64,000 bases of DNA from an uncultured Lachnospiraceae bacterium (GCA_910587085.1 CAJUMC010000008.1:26346-90345); one strand, 5' to 3'; counted from the first letter of the stretch, positions 16,372 through 25,206 are shown. The notes: a model not told the origin generated them from the letters alone. Numbers and translations are program-made.

Positions 16372-18132
16372 ATGACACATAAGGAAAAGGCGGAGCAGCT
16401 TCTGCGTCAGCAGTATCATTGCTCGCAGGCATTGTTCGGAGCCTTTGCGGAGGATTTCGGGCTGGATCTGAAAACGGCGCTGCGGATCAGCACCTGCTTC
16501 GGAGCAGGAATGCGGCAGGGCGGAACCTGCGGCTGTATAACAGCTTCCCTGCTCGTGCTCGGGATGGCGTTCGGCTATTTTGATTCGCAGGATCGGGAGC
16601 AGGAGGCTTACGGAAACCGGAAAACCGAGGAATTCATACGGAGCTTCACGGAACGGATGGAAGGGGTCATTTACTGCCGCGATATTTTGGGCAAGGATAT
16701 CTCCAGGCCGGAGGACATGATCCAGATCCGCAGGGAAGGCCTTATTTTGAAAAAATGCCCCCGGGCAATGAACATAAGCATTGATATTTTAGAGGATATG
16801 CTGGCCGATTATCTGAAAAACATCGCGGAAAGCAGCATCCATCTGGAGGATATCCCGGAAAACGAGCTGCACCGGACTCTCAAGGGAATTGGAAAACGCA
16901 ACCGGTTCCGCAGAAATGTCACCAACCTGCTGTACACCTCGAAGCGGGAAATCGGTTTTATCCAGTTTGATATCTGCAAATTCAAGATTATCAACGACCT
17001 GTACGGAGAGAAATTCGGCGACGAAATTCTGCATTTCATTCTCCATGAGCTGGCGGGCTGCTGCAGGGGGGATCAGTATTTTATCCATCTGCGCAGTGAT
17101 GTCTTTATGGTTGTAACGGAATACGACCGGGAGGAAGAACTGACGGATTTGATACACAGGCTGGATCAGCGGATCAGCTGCTTCAAGGACGTTAAGCTCC
17201 AGCTGGTGTACGGTGTTTATTCTGCGGAGGATCGCAGCATGGAGCTTCGCCAGATGGAGGATCGGGCCGCCATGGCGCGCAAAGCAGCCAAAAAGAACAG
17301 CCTTTCCCAGATTCTGTTTTACCGGGAACAGTTTAAGGAACAGCTGTACAACCGGAAGTTCATAGAGGAAAACATGCAGGCCGCCATCGCGGGACGGCAG
17401 TTTAAAATGTATCTCCAGCCGAAATACAGTATTGCGAAAAACGAGATTATCGGCGCGGAAGCTCTCGTGCGCTGGCGGCATCCGGAGCGCGGCATGATCT
17501 ATCCCGATCAGTTCATACCGATTATCGAGGAAAACGGCTTTATCCAGAAAGTTGATTATTATATCTGGGAGGAGGCCTGCCGGTTTATAAAAAAGTGCGC
17601 GGATGCGAATCTTCCGCCTATCCCGGTTTCGGTGAACGTCTCACGGCTGCATCTGAGGGACAACAAGTGCATCGGCGTGCTCTCCGATCTGATCCGCGCC
17701 TACGGCATCTCCAGAAAGCTTCTCCAGCTGGAAATTACGGAGACGGCCGACGACCGGCAGATTACCCGAAAGGCGCTCCAGCTGAAAGCTGAGGGCTTTA
17801 CGCTGCTGATGGATGACTTCGGCAGCGGCTATTCCTCACTGAATATCCTTCTGGAAACACCGTTTGACGTAATCAAGCTCGACCGAAAATTTATCGAAAA
17901 CATGATGGTGACAAAAAAGGGCCGCCTTATCCTCGAGCAGGTCGTTTCGATGGCCGGAAAGCTGAAGCTCGGGCTGCTTGCGGAGGGCGTAGAGACAAAG
18001 GAACAGATCGCCGTACTGGAGCGCATCGGCTGCGACCAGGTACAGGGCTATTATTATGCAAAGCCGATGCCGGCGGAAGAATTCCTCCGGCTGCTGAAAA
18101 GACAGGGCGTGAGTGCGGACGTACCGGAGTAA
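16372..18132 (+). CDS. C_GCAxxG_C_C domain fused to degenerate GGDEF and intact EAL domains
   Basis: 586 residues from ATG 16372. Residues 1-135 resemble the putative redox-active C_GCAxxG_C_C family: CSQALFGAFAEDFGLD, then CFGAGMRQGGTCGCITASLL (near 43-62), and a late ILKKCPRAM. Residues about 180-330 are a GGDEF-fold domain whose active site is RSDVFMV in place of GGDEF, so no cyclase activity is expected; it may be regulatory. Residues 335-580 are an EAL phosphodiesterase with the key segments intact: AEALVRWRHPE, VSVNVSRLHL, LEITET, MDDFGSGYSSL, IKLDRKFIE, LAEGVET and QGYYYAKP. It should hydrolyse cyclic di-GMP, possibly under thiol/redox control through the N-terminal Cys cluster. No membrane segment. 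The ribosome site is weak (GTGAGG). Confidence 0.88.
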   Translation: MTHKEKAEQLLRQQYHCSQALFGAFAEDFGLDLKTALRISTCFGAGMRQGGTCGCITASLLVLGMAFGYFDSQDREQEAYGNRKTEEFIRSFTERMEGVIYCRDILGKDISRPEDMIQIRREGLILKKCPRAMNISIDILEDMLADYLKNIAESSIHLEDIPENELHRTLKGIGKRNRFRRNVTNLLYTSKREIGFIQFDICKFKIINDLYGEKFGDEILHFILHELAGCCRGDQYFIHLRSDVFMVVTEYDREEELTDLIHRLDQRISCFKDVKLQLVYGVYSAEDRSMELRQMEDRAAMARKAAKKNSLSQILFYREQFKEQLYNRKFIEENMQAAIAGRQFKMYLQPKYSIAKNEIIGAEALVRWRHPERGMIYPDQFIPIIEENGFIQKVDYYIWEEACRFIKKCADANLPPIPVSVNVSRLHLRDNKCIGVLSDLIRAYGISRKLLQLEITETADDRQITRKALQLKAEGFTLLMDDFGSGYSSLNILLETPFDVIKLDRKFIENMMVTKKGRLILEQVVSMAGKLKLGLLAEGVETKEQIAVLERIGCDQVQGYYYAKPMPAEEFLRLLKRQGVSADVPE

Positions 18133-18152
18133 CGCAGCTTACCCCGCGGCCC

Positions 18153-18628
18153 TTATTTTCCGGACACAATGGATTCCAGCGGGATCTGCTCGAGCTCCCA
18201 GCTTCCGTCGGCATGTATGGTGATGAGCTCTGCGCCCCGCTGCGCCGTGTCGTCTTCGATCCCGGGCATTGCCAGATAGTCTATGCTCATGCCGTAGGTC
18301 AGCCGTATCCCTTTGTATTCGAGCGACATGTTATTGTAATGGTCATGGCCGCAGAAAACGGCTTTCGTGCTGCCCAGTTCAAGCATCCTGTCAAAAAGCC
18401 GGCTCGGATAGTCGGAGCAGCAGACTTTATTCCGCATTTTCTCTCCGTTCTCGCCGAAAAAATATGTCACCTCATCGCTGCCCTGCTCGTACAGTTCATA
18501 GGCGATCCGGTACTGCTGGAGCGGGATATGGAAAACACCATGGACGGAATGGTATGTCCCGCCTCGCTGCTAAGCCGCCGTACCTCCGACGCATACCATT
18601 CCACCTGATCGTCGCGGAGCTTGTCCAT
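18153..18628 (-). pseudogene. Metallophosphoesterase remnant, truncated and frameshifted
   Basis: The minus strand encodes the second half of a calcineurin-like phosphoesterase in two frames. Upstream is MDKLRDDQVEWYASEVRRL to IPSMVF; in the next frame HIPLQQYRIAYELYEQGSDE is followed by the metal-binding CGHDHYNN and YLAMPG. The frame breaks at about 18528-18532 in a run of four Ts (GTGTTTTCCAT), where one more T would restore the family sequence VFFHIPL. The N-terminal half with the first metal motifs (DxH, GDxxD, GNHD) is absent, so the gene is dead even if the single base is a sequencing error. A GGGAGG site before ATG 18628 may be chance. Confidence 0.75.
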
Positions 18629-18961
18629 GCCTTTTCCTCCCTGCTTTCGCGGCTGTCCTCCGGCCCCGCCAGGAAATCCTGCCTGAAGTTTTCCGGCCGA
18701 CGACAGTAGCCCGCGTTTTTTCTGACATGACCGACCGGTCAGAACCGCGGATACCGGTTCTTTTAAGAGGCGGCATTCCGCCTCCTCAAACAGCTTGCGG
18801 TTAATCCTACTGCAAAAATAAAAGGAAGGGCACCCCTTCCCACTCATACAGACTTACCTTAATGATTCGCTTATAAAAACAGAAGGAAGCTGTACAACAG
18901 GATAAAGTATACCAAAAAACAGCACACCCTTCAAGAATCCTCGGAAAAAATCCGAAATCCC
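18629..18961. other. Intergenic region with no gene
   Basis: About 330 bases between the broken phosphoesterase and the MerR promoter. It holds the TetR-like operator at 18728-18741. Minus-strand open frames here have no motif or ribosome site. Confidence 0.5.
18728..18741. promoter_or_regulatory. TetR-type operator-like palindrome
   Basis: TGACCG-AC-CGGTCA, a perfect 6-bp inverted repeat. Sites of this form (ACCGACCGGT core) are typical of TetR-family repressors in Firmicutes, but no TetR gene is in the window. It may be left over from a lost regulated gene such as the upstream half of the phosphoesterase region. Confidence 0.45.
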
Positions 18962-18992
18962 TTGACTTTCCCCCTTACTGTAATGCTACGAT
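18962..18992 (+). promoter_or_regulatory. MerR-type promoter with 19-bp spacer
   Basis: -35 TTGACT (18962-18967), 19-bp spacer, -10 TACGAT (18987-18992). The spacer TTCCCCCTTACTGTAATGC is overlong, as at promoters that MerR proteins activate by twisting DNA. It lies 74 bases before the MerR gene start, implying that the regulator controls itself. Confidence 0.75.
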
Positions 18993-19065
18993 AGGCTTGC
19001 AGGGCAGCGGCTGCACGGAAAGCTGTGGCCTGCGGCATAAACAAAGCTTGGAACAGGAGAGGACT

Positions 19066-20379
19066 ATGTATAAAATCGGCGAATTATCGAAATTGAGCAG
19101 AATTCCGGCCAAGACACTGCGCTATTATGACAGCGAGGGGATTCTGCGCCCGGATTTCATCGATCCGGACACCGGCTACCGGTATTATAATGCAGCCCGA
19201 CTATCCGATTGCTACCGGATTGCAGCACTTAAGGAGCTTGGGTTCCGCCTGGACGAAATCCGAGAAATTTTTTCGAGGCCTCAGCACGATCTTAAGGAAA
19301 TGCTGGACGCGAAGCTGACCGAGCTGTGTGAGCTGAAAAAGCAGACGGAACACCGCATCCATATCCTGGCCGGCTTAAATTCCATATTGGAGGAGGACAG
19401 AGCCATGTTCAATATTGTGATCCGAAAGAGCGATGAAATACGGCTGGCCTACCGGCGCGAAGTAATTGCGGAGCCGTCGGAATGCGGGCGGATTCTGCTG
19501 GAGCTTCAAAACGAGCTGCCGAAGGAGCTGATTGGCAGCAGGCGGGTGGTAATTGACTATGAAACAGAATTTGTAAGCGAAAACTTCGATACCGGTTTCG
19601 GTATCGAAATCACAGGGAAACTCCCGGAAGACGTCCCGCTTTCCGAAAAACTTCTTTGCTTTCCGTGCGATACGGCAAGCCTCGTATGCACAGAAAATGA
19701 ATATGCAGATGCCGTAAGAATCCTGAACAAGCATGTCATAGACAATCACTGTCAGATTATCGGGCCGATATACAAAATTATCTACCCGGACAATACGGTG
19801 GAAATCAAGCTTCCCATTGCAAGGCTCGCCAGCTTCGACATGAATTACAGCGAGGATATCAGCGTACCCTTTATCAATGACGAGGATGCTGTCGGACGTT
19901 GGGAAATGGTCGATTCTCTTCCGTGCAGGGAAATGTTTTTCCCCTGGAAACCAAAATCAGCACTGACAAATGTGTTTACAAAGGAACTGTATTTTCTGCC
20001 GGGCGGCGAAAGATACTGGTGCTTCGGGTGGACAAAGGGACTGCTTCTGGCCGATTTCGGCTATCCGCACAGAAGAACCCGAAACAGCTACACCATCGAA
20101 AAAATCGGAAACGAATCGTATCTGTCTGTAGAATTCAAGGCAGGCGGCGCGATGGCGAACTGTTTCCTGGATTCGAAAAACGGCGGCATCATCGAAGATC
20201 TTCCCGAGGTATGGCGCTATGTAACAGGATACGTTATCTGCACCCCGAGTCAGACAGTCAGCAGCTACAGGCTCCGGCGATACGGCGATACGGAATATTT
20301 GTTTGTCCAGTGGAAGGGCGGGGATTACAGCTTCGGCGGAGCAGAGCCGAGCTGGTATGTTTTTAAAAGACAGTCCTGA
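19066..20379 (+). CDS. MerR-family regulator with long effector-binding C-terminus
   Basis: 437 residues; ATG 19066 after GGAGAGGA. The winged-helix MerR head (1-75) reads MYKIGELSKLSRIPAKTLRY, then YDSEGILRPDFIDPDTGYRY and AALKELGFRLDEIREIF. A dimer coil follows, then a GyrI/BmrR-like ligand domain (about 130-275). An extra beta-rich domain of about 150 residues follows (YFLPGGERYWCFGWTKG, GNESYLSVEFKAGG, FVQWKGGDYSFGG), making the protein much longer than the usual 270-280. The tail resembles lipocalin-like sheets, but I do not recognise it. Probably a drug- or metabolite-sensing activator. The 19-bp-spacer promoter upstream points to autoregulation. Confidence 0.88.
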   Translation: MYKIGELSKLSRIPAKTLRYYDSEGILRPDFIDPDTGYRYYNAARLSDCYRIAALKELGFRLDEIREIFSRPQHDLKEMLDAKLTELCELKKQTEHRIHILAGLNSILEEDRAMFNIVIRKSDEIRLAYRREVIAEPSECGRILLELQNELPKELIGSRRVVIDYETEFVSENFDTGFGIEITGKLPEDVPLSEKLLCFPCDTASLVCTENEYADAVRILNKHVIDNHCQIIGPIYKIIYPDNTVEIKLPIARLASFDMNYSEDISVPFINDEDAVGRWEMVDSLPCREMFFPWKPKSALTNVFTKELYFLPGGERYWCFGWTKGLLLADFGYPHRRTRNSYTIEKIGNESYLSVEFKAGGAMANCFLDSKNGGIIEDLPEVWRYVTGYVICTPSQTVSSYRLRRYGDTEYLFVQWKGGDYSFGGAEPSWYVFKRQS

Positions 20380-20433
20380 CAGACCGACATGCAGGTGGCT
20401 GCCCGCGGCGGGCTTCCGCAGCAGTCCGCCGCG

Positions 20434-20982
20434 CTACGGCTGCAGCTCTTTTATCACGCCGGCGCGCCTCAGCGCCATAACAATCAGCGGAACCATCACC
20501 AGCTGAAGAATGATTCCCGGGATCGCATTCAGCAGAGCCCCCGCCGCAAACACCTCAAACGAAAACTTGCTGTCCGCAATGCTGTACAGCGGAACACTGA
20601 CCACTCCCCATACCACACGGCCGGCCGCCATCGCACTGATCAGGCTTACATAAACGGACCAGTTCTTTTTGGGTAGCCTCGCGTACAGCAGCCCTGTCAC
20701 CGCGCCGTAGGCAGCAAGCTCAAACGCCATCGCTGCAGCGGTCGGCATCAGCGGCGGCTGGCCGAACAGCACGCTGCGCAGAAGCGGAGTCACTGCGCCG
20801 ACCGCCATCCCGTACGGCCATCCGCATACAAAGCCGCACACAAGTACAGGCAGGTGCATCGGCAGAAGCATATTGCCCATCTGCCGCAGCTGCCCGGTCA
20901 AAAACGGCAGCACAATCCCCAGCGCAAGAAACAGCGCCGACAGCACAAGCTTTAAAACAGAAATATCACTTACCTTCTTCAT
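20434..20982 (-). CDS. ECF transporter S component
   Basis: 182 residues from ATG 20982 (GAGAGG upstream). Five to six membrane helices. The N-terminus LSALFLALGIVLPFLTG followed by NMLLPMHLPVLVCGFVCG is the substrate-binding part of S components that capture vitamins for energy-coupling-factor importers. LLPMHLPVL and the later ALLNAIPGIILQ loops are typical. The substrate is not evident. No EcfA or EcfT genes are near, so it would share a module encoded elsewhere. It is last in a minus-strand series with the hexosaminidase, a membrane protein and an HD protein. Confidence 0.85.
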   Translation of the reverse strand: MKKVSDISVLKLVLSALFLALGIVLPFLTGQLRQMGNMLLPMHLPVLVCGFVCGWPYGMAVGAVTPLLRSVLFGQPPLMPTAAAMAFELAAYGAVTGLLYARLPKKNWSVYVSLISAMAAGRVVWGVVSVPLYSIADSKFSFEVFAAGALLNAIPGIILQLVMVPLIVMALRRAGVIKELQP

Positions 20983-21073
20983 GTATCCTCTCATTCTGCC
21001 GCGCACGCAGCCCTGGAATCAGCGGGGGAACTCTGTTTCTTTGCTCCCCCGCCCGAACTGCTGCCGGCACTTC

Positions 21074-22669
21074 TCAGGTATTCCCGTCCGGCAGCCTCAG
21101 CTTCACTTTCAAAATCCGCAGCACCGACTCGTCGAGCCTCTGCTCGGTCAGTCTGCCTTCTCTCACCGCGGCCAGCACGCCTCCGCAGGCCTCCTTGAAA
21201 TTTTCCGGCATCAGAAGCATATCCGCCCCCGCCTCAAGCGCCAGCACCGCAGCCTCGGCGGAGGTGTAATAATCCGTTATCGCGCCCATATCAAGCGCAT
21301 CCGTTATCACAATACCCTCAAAGCCCAGCTGCCTGCGCAGTATATTGCCGATAATTTCTCTGGAAAGAACCGCCGGAACGTCGCTTCCTGACACATTCGG
21401 CAGCGAGATCAGGCCAACCATCACAAAAGGAACATCTGCCTCAATCGCTCCCTGAAACGGAATCAGATCGCAGCCGTTCAGCTCCTCCAGCGTCCGGTTG
21501 ACTACAGCCGCTCCATTATGCGAATCCTCCGAGGTGCTGCCGTGTCCCGGAAAATGCTTGACGGCACCCAGAATTCCGTTTTCCTCCAGTCCCTTCAGCT
21601 CTTCAAGCACCATATCCCTGACAAGCAGCGGCTCCCGGCCGAAGGAACGGTATTTTACCACCGTATTTTTTTCATTTGTCCAGACATCCGCCACGGGCGC
21701 AAAATCAAGGTTGAAGCCCAGCTCCGCCAGATAAGCGCCGATCGTCAGGCCGGCCCGATAGGCTTTTGATGGATCTCCCGATGCGCCGATCTCGCTTATA
21801 TTACCGATGTTTTCGACACCGAACGCCTTGTTCTGCGCCACGCGGGCCACAGTTCCGCCCTCCTCGTCCACCGCAAGAAAAGCAGGAAAGCCCAGCAGTT
21901 CCATGCTGTACTTCGACATATTTTTAAGCATTGTGCGCGTCTGATCCGGCGTGACAAGGTTATTTGCCATATAAATAATTCCGCCGACCGGATACTGCTC
22001 AAAGCATTTACGTGTAACCTCACCTGCCGCCGTTACCCTGGAATAATCCGTAAGCGCCTGCGGCGTTATAATAAACAGCTGCGCTGCCTTCTGCTCCAGC
22101 GTCATACCTGCAAGCAGCCGCTCCGCCTCCTCTGCAAGAGCTGCATCTGTTTCGGAAAGCGTATTCCCGTCTGCCGATGTACCTTCCTCATTCCTGCCGG
22201 GAATATCCGTGCTTCCCCCGCCCGCAGTGCCGCCTGTATTCCCCTGGCTGCCCTCTGTACCTCCGCCGGTTCCGTCCCCTGTGCCTGCACTGCCGCTTCC
22301 TTCTCCAAAGCTGCCTCCGGCAATATCTCCGCCCGGCGTTGTTCCGCCGCCTGCTGTGCCTTCCGGGGTTCCGCCGCCAGTGCTGCTCTCCCCGCTGCTT
22401 CCGGTACCTTCCGCTATGGTTCCGCCGTCCGGTGGGCCCTGCAGGTTCCCGCTGCCCGTACCTGCTCCGCCATCTCCCCCGGAGCCATTTCCGGAATTCC
22501 CCCCGCCCGGTGTGCCTCCACTGCCCGCGGAGTCTCCCTGCGCCGCATTTCCGCCCTCATCGGGCGTCCTGTCCATTACAAGCTTGACCGCGAGCGCGAT
22601 ATCCACTGCCAGAAGTACGGCAAGAAAAAGCAGTGCCCCGCGCCGCCCCCTTTTTCTTTTATTTGTCAT
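21074..22669 (-). CDS. Secreted family 3 glycoside hydrolase (NagZ-like) with Gly-rich linker
   Basis: 531 residues; ATG 22669 with GGGAGGGG. Residues 1-30 are a positively charged start and one hydrophobic segment (ALLFLAVLLAVDIALAVKLV), a signal anchor. Residues about 35-175 are almost only Gly, Ser, Thr, Glu and Asp, an unusually long flexible linker. Residues 180-525 form the GH3 barrel: FLAVDEEGGTVARV, FAPVADVW, AVKHFPGHGSTSEDSH (His/Asp acid-base dyad of NagZ enzymes) and VITDALDMGAI (Asp nucleophile). Predicted beta-N-acetylhexosaminidase acting on cell-wall muropeptides or chitin fragments outside the membrane. Just upstream an 18-bp unit (ACCTGCCGGCTGCATGCC) is tandemly duplicated near 22700-22735. 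Confidence 0.9.
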   Translation of the reverse strand: MTNKRKRGRRGALLFLAVLLAVDIALAVKLVMDRTPDEGGNAAQGDSAGSGGTPGGGNSGNGSGGDGGAGTGSGNLQGPPDGGTIAEGTGSSGESSTGGGTPEGTAGGGTTPGGDIAGGSFGEGSGSAGTGDGTGGGTEGSQGNTGGTAGGGSTDIPGRNEEGTSADGNTLSETDAALAEEAERLLAGMTLEQKAAQLFIITPQALTDYSRVTAAGEVTRKCFEQYPVGGIIYMANNLVTPDQTRTMLKNMSKYSMELLGFPAFLAVDEEGGTVARVAQNKAFGVENIGNISEIGASGDPSKAYRAGLTIGAYLAELGFNLDFAPVADVWTNEKNTVVKYRSFGREPLLVRDMVLEELKGLEENGILGAVKHFPGHGSTSEDSHNGAAVVNRTLEELNGCDLIPFQGAIEADVPFVMVGLISLPNVSGSDVPAVLSREIIGNILRRQLGFEGIVITDALDMGAITDYYTSAEAAVLALEAGADMLLMPENFKEACGGVLAAVREGRLTEQRLDESVLRILKVKLRLPDGNT

Positions 22670-22817
22670 AAAAACCCCTCCCTTCTTCTGTCAGCAGACC
22701 ACCTGCCGGCTGCATGCCACCTGCCGGCTGCGTGCCGCTTTCGCTGCATACCGCTTTCGCAAAGTCTGCTTTACGTCCACAGTCCTGCTCCGTTCTTAAA
22801 TCCCTTCTCTCAGCCGG

Positions 22818-23294
22818 TTACTCTGTCGACTGCCCGTACAAAAATTCGCGTACCGGCGGACATACAAAAATAATATAGAAATAAAGCCCCGACACAGCGA
22901 TGGCCAGCACACCCGCCGCCGTTATCCCTGCCCCGCTGGCGGAAGCCATACTTAAGAAATTCCGCAGAATGTTCAATGCCAGCAGTATGCCGAATACAAT
23001 TCGGGCGCCGGTTCTGCCGTGATAAAGGTAATATGCAAGCACAAAGATCAGTATAATGCCCAGCAGATTGATCAGCATATAGAAGCCCAAATCTGCCGCC
23101 TTGGTAAAGGTAAACATCCCCAGAACTGCACCCAGTACTTCTGATGCAACCCAGACGATCAGCATTCCGATAAAGAGTTTTCTTCCCAGCTCATACTGCT
23201 TTTTCCGGCGTTCCTGAATTTTGAGGACCGCTTCCTCCCTCTCTTCCGCCGTCATTTCTTCTTCCGGCCTCTCCGGAGGTTCCCATTTTCCCAA
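22818..23294 (-). CDS. Small integral membrane protein, unknown
   Basis: 158 residues. An acidic, Glu-rich N-terminus (about 35 residues, MTAEEREEAVLKIQERRKK) precedes four hydrophobic helices (FIGMLIVWVASEVLGAVLG; LINLLGIILIFVLAYYLY; IVFGILLALNILRNF; AAGVLAIAVSGLYFYIIFV). ATG 23294 follows an AGGAGAGG site. It starts 26 bases after the HD gene ends, so they are probably one transcript. No family recognised. Confidence 0.65.
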   Translation of the reverse strand: MGKWEPPERPEEEMTAEEREEAVLKIQERRKKQYELGRKLFIGMLIVWVASEVLGAVLGMFTFTKAADLGFYMLINLLGIILIFVLAYYLYHGRTGARIVFGILLALNILRNFLSMASASGAGITAAGVLAIAVSGLYFYIIFVCPPVREFLYGQSTE

Positions 23295-23320
23295 TTTACC
23301 TCTCCTCCTTTCAATGATTG

Positions 23321-24046
23321 CTAAAAAATCTCAAGTTCCTCGGTTCGTTCCATCTGCGCAAGAAGCTTACCGTAAAAGCTTTTCTTCAGCTGCAGATTCT
23401 CCAGCCATAACTTTTTCGCGGTCCGGGTGGCACAGAGCCTGTCCTCTTCCTCTTCCGCCTGCTTCAGCCGCTTTCTGCAAATATCCCTTGTCTCCCAGGC
23501 AGCGCACTCCCCGATATCATGAAACCCGCGGATAACTATCCGCATCGCATCTGAGCGGTCAATATCATCCGCATCCCGCACAGTTTTTTCAAGCACCGAC
23601 GCATCTTCTCCCTCACACGGCTCTTTGTCATGTATCATAATCGCGCGGCAGATACTCTGCGACAGTTCCTTATCATAGCCGATCTTCTCTAGAAAGCGCC
23701 GCGCAATCTCGGCGCCGAGCGCCGGATGACGGTTCAGATCTTCAAAACAGGTGCATTCCGGGTAGCCCACATCATGCAGAAGACAGGCCATCACAAGAGG
23801 CTCCTCGGGAATTCCCTCCTCCCATGCAATTTTTCGTCCGATCGCCGCTACGCGAAGCGAATGATCATAGCGGTACTGCATGTCGAATCGCTGCAGCTCC
23901 CTGCCGGTTTTGTATGTACTTCCGAAGGACTCCGGCCCCAGAATTTTTCTCACAAACTCAAGCGTCTGCGTTAAATACCCGCCCTCCACTCTGTGCCCTT
24001 CAAGAATCTGTATAATGCGATCTGATATTTTTACATTATTTTCCAT
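23321..24046 (-). CDS. HD-domain phosphohydrolase
   Basis: 241 residues. ATG 24046 is preferred (AAGGAG at proper spacing) over a GTG six bases upstream. HD superfamily metal ligands: YDHSLRVA (His), LLHDVGYPE (His-Asp), RHPALGAEIA (His), MIHDKEP and RDADDIDRSDAMR (Asp). A helical tail follows. It likely hydrolyses a nucleotide or phosphate ester; it is not the HD-GYP type, so cyclic di-GMP is not the obvious substrate. First gene of the minus-strand series ending at the ECF S component. Confidence 0.85.
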   Translation of the reverse strand: MENNVKISDRIIQILEGHRVEGGYLTQTLEFVRKILGPESFGSTYKTGRELQRFDMQYRYDHSLRVAAIGRKIAWEEGIPEEPLVMACLLHDVGYPECTCFEDLNRHPALGAEIARRFLEKIGYDKELSQSICRAIMIHDKEPCEGEDASVLEKTVRDADDIDRSDAMRIVIRGFHDIGECAAWETRDICRKRLKQAEEEEDRLCATRTAKKLWLENLQLKKSFYGKLLAQMERTEELEIF

Positions 24047-24160
24047 AGACACTCCTTAATTACTACATTTTTATAAATCACAAATACATTTGGCAGCTCA
24101 GGGATATCCTCTTCCTTTGGCACCAGCTGCCGGCAGATACCTGCCGGCCGGTGCAGCAGC

Positions 24161-24991
24161 TCACAAAACCTGCCCCTTCAGCCATCCTCTCAGCCTTCCA
24201 AGACTGCGCCCCAGCCGCTCCATATCAATGGAACCGTCCTCTTTCACGGAAGTGGATTCCAGCGTTACACTGCCCTGATAGCCGACGCGCTTCAAATGGG
24301 CAAAAAATGTCTCAAAGTCAATGACGCCCTCACCCGGATGCAGGCAGCCCAGTTTGCTCCAGTCCATATAGCCGCCGGCATAATCCCCGATATGTATATG
24401 GCGGATTGCCCCGTCCCAGAGCCAGCGGTAATCTTCCGTGCAGGCCCGCTCCAGCTCCTCATGAAATTTTGCAAACCTTACGTCAAAGGTAAACGCTGCT
24501 TCTGAATCCGCTTCATGCAGCTCGCTGAGATGCTTCAGCGGATTCTCGCGGTTGCAGACCACATTTTCAATTGTCAGCAGCAGCCCGTGCTGCTTTGCCG
24601 TCTGATTCAGCGAAATATACTGCTGAATATTGTTGCGGATATCCCGATCTGACGGCTCACCATCCCACAAATGAAAAACCAGCTTTTTTGCGCCGATTCG
24701 CTCCGCAAAACCGCAGTTGATCTCGAACAGTCGGGCTGCCTCCTCCCGATCGCCCGCCTCATTTCGGCTGATGGCTGTCCCGACACGCTTTTCTACATGA
24801 AATACCGGAAAGGAAAGCTCCAGCCCGGCAACCTCCTCTGCCACTCTCTCCCAGTCGTCATACCAGGAGCTGTACATTAAAAATTCAAATCCGTCGCAGT
24901 CAAGCATTCCGGAAAGTTCTTTTAACAGCCTGTAATTCCGGCCGTTCCTGCTTGTAATCAAAGCTCCCGTAGAGCAAAGCAGCTGATTCAT
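24161..24991 (-). CDS. Sugar phosphate isomerase/epimerase-type TIM barrel
   Basis: 276 residues from ATG 24991 (GGGAGG nine bases upstream); an in-frame start at 25033 has no such site. Xylose-isomerase-like/AP endonuclease 2 fold: CDGFEFLMY, FPVFHVEK, LVFHLWDGE, LLTIENVVCN (metal Glu), FTFDVRFA, IRHIHIGDY (His ligands) and VTLESTSV (Glu at the last strand). Acts on a sugar or inositol derivative; which one is unknown. Cytoplasmic, no signal peptide. Transcribed alone or with the following HD gene, 114 bp away. Confidence 0.85.
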   Translation of the reverse strand: MNQLLCSTGALITSRNGRNYRLLKELSGMLDCDGFEFLMYSSWYDDWERVAEEVAGLELSFPVFHVEKRVGTAISRNEAGDREEAARLFEINCGFAERIGAKKLVFHLWDGEPSDRDIRNNIQQYISLNQTAKQHGLLLTIENVVCNRENPLKHLSELHEADSEAAFTFDVRFAKFHEELERACTEDYRWLWDGAIRHIHIGDYAGGYMDWSKLGCLHPGEGVIDFETFFAHLKRVGYQGSVTLESTSVKEDGSIDMERLGRSLGRLRGWLKGQVL

Positions 24992-25049
24992 GAAACCACA
25001 CCTCCCATATCCATAATATTTCATGGCCGGCACGGTGTCAATCTATTCC

Positions 25050-25078
25050 TTGTAAAATACCGCCCTTTCTGATATACT
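25050..25078 (+). promoter_or_regulatory. SigA promoter of the NYN gene
   Basis: -35 TTGTAA (25050-25055), 17-bp spacer, -10 TATACT (25073-25078). About 125 bases of leader precede the gene. Confidence 0.6.
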
Positions 25079-25206
25079 ATAGCTATCCGGTGCCATAAAC
25101 ATGAGATTTTGCCGCGTTCCAGGCCTTTGACAGACAGCGGCAGACACTTACACACAGCGATCGCCGCTGGCAGGATCTACTGCGCCGCGGCAGAATGAGA
25201 GAAACT

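Noticed and set aside
22177..22799. Pro/Leu-rich plus-strand frames opposite the hexosaminidase linker
   Set aside because: Antisense of Gly/Ser/Thr codons gives long stop-free Pro runs; not a gene.
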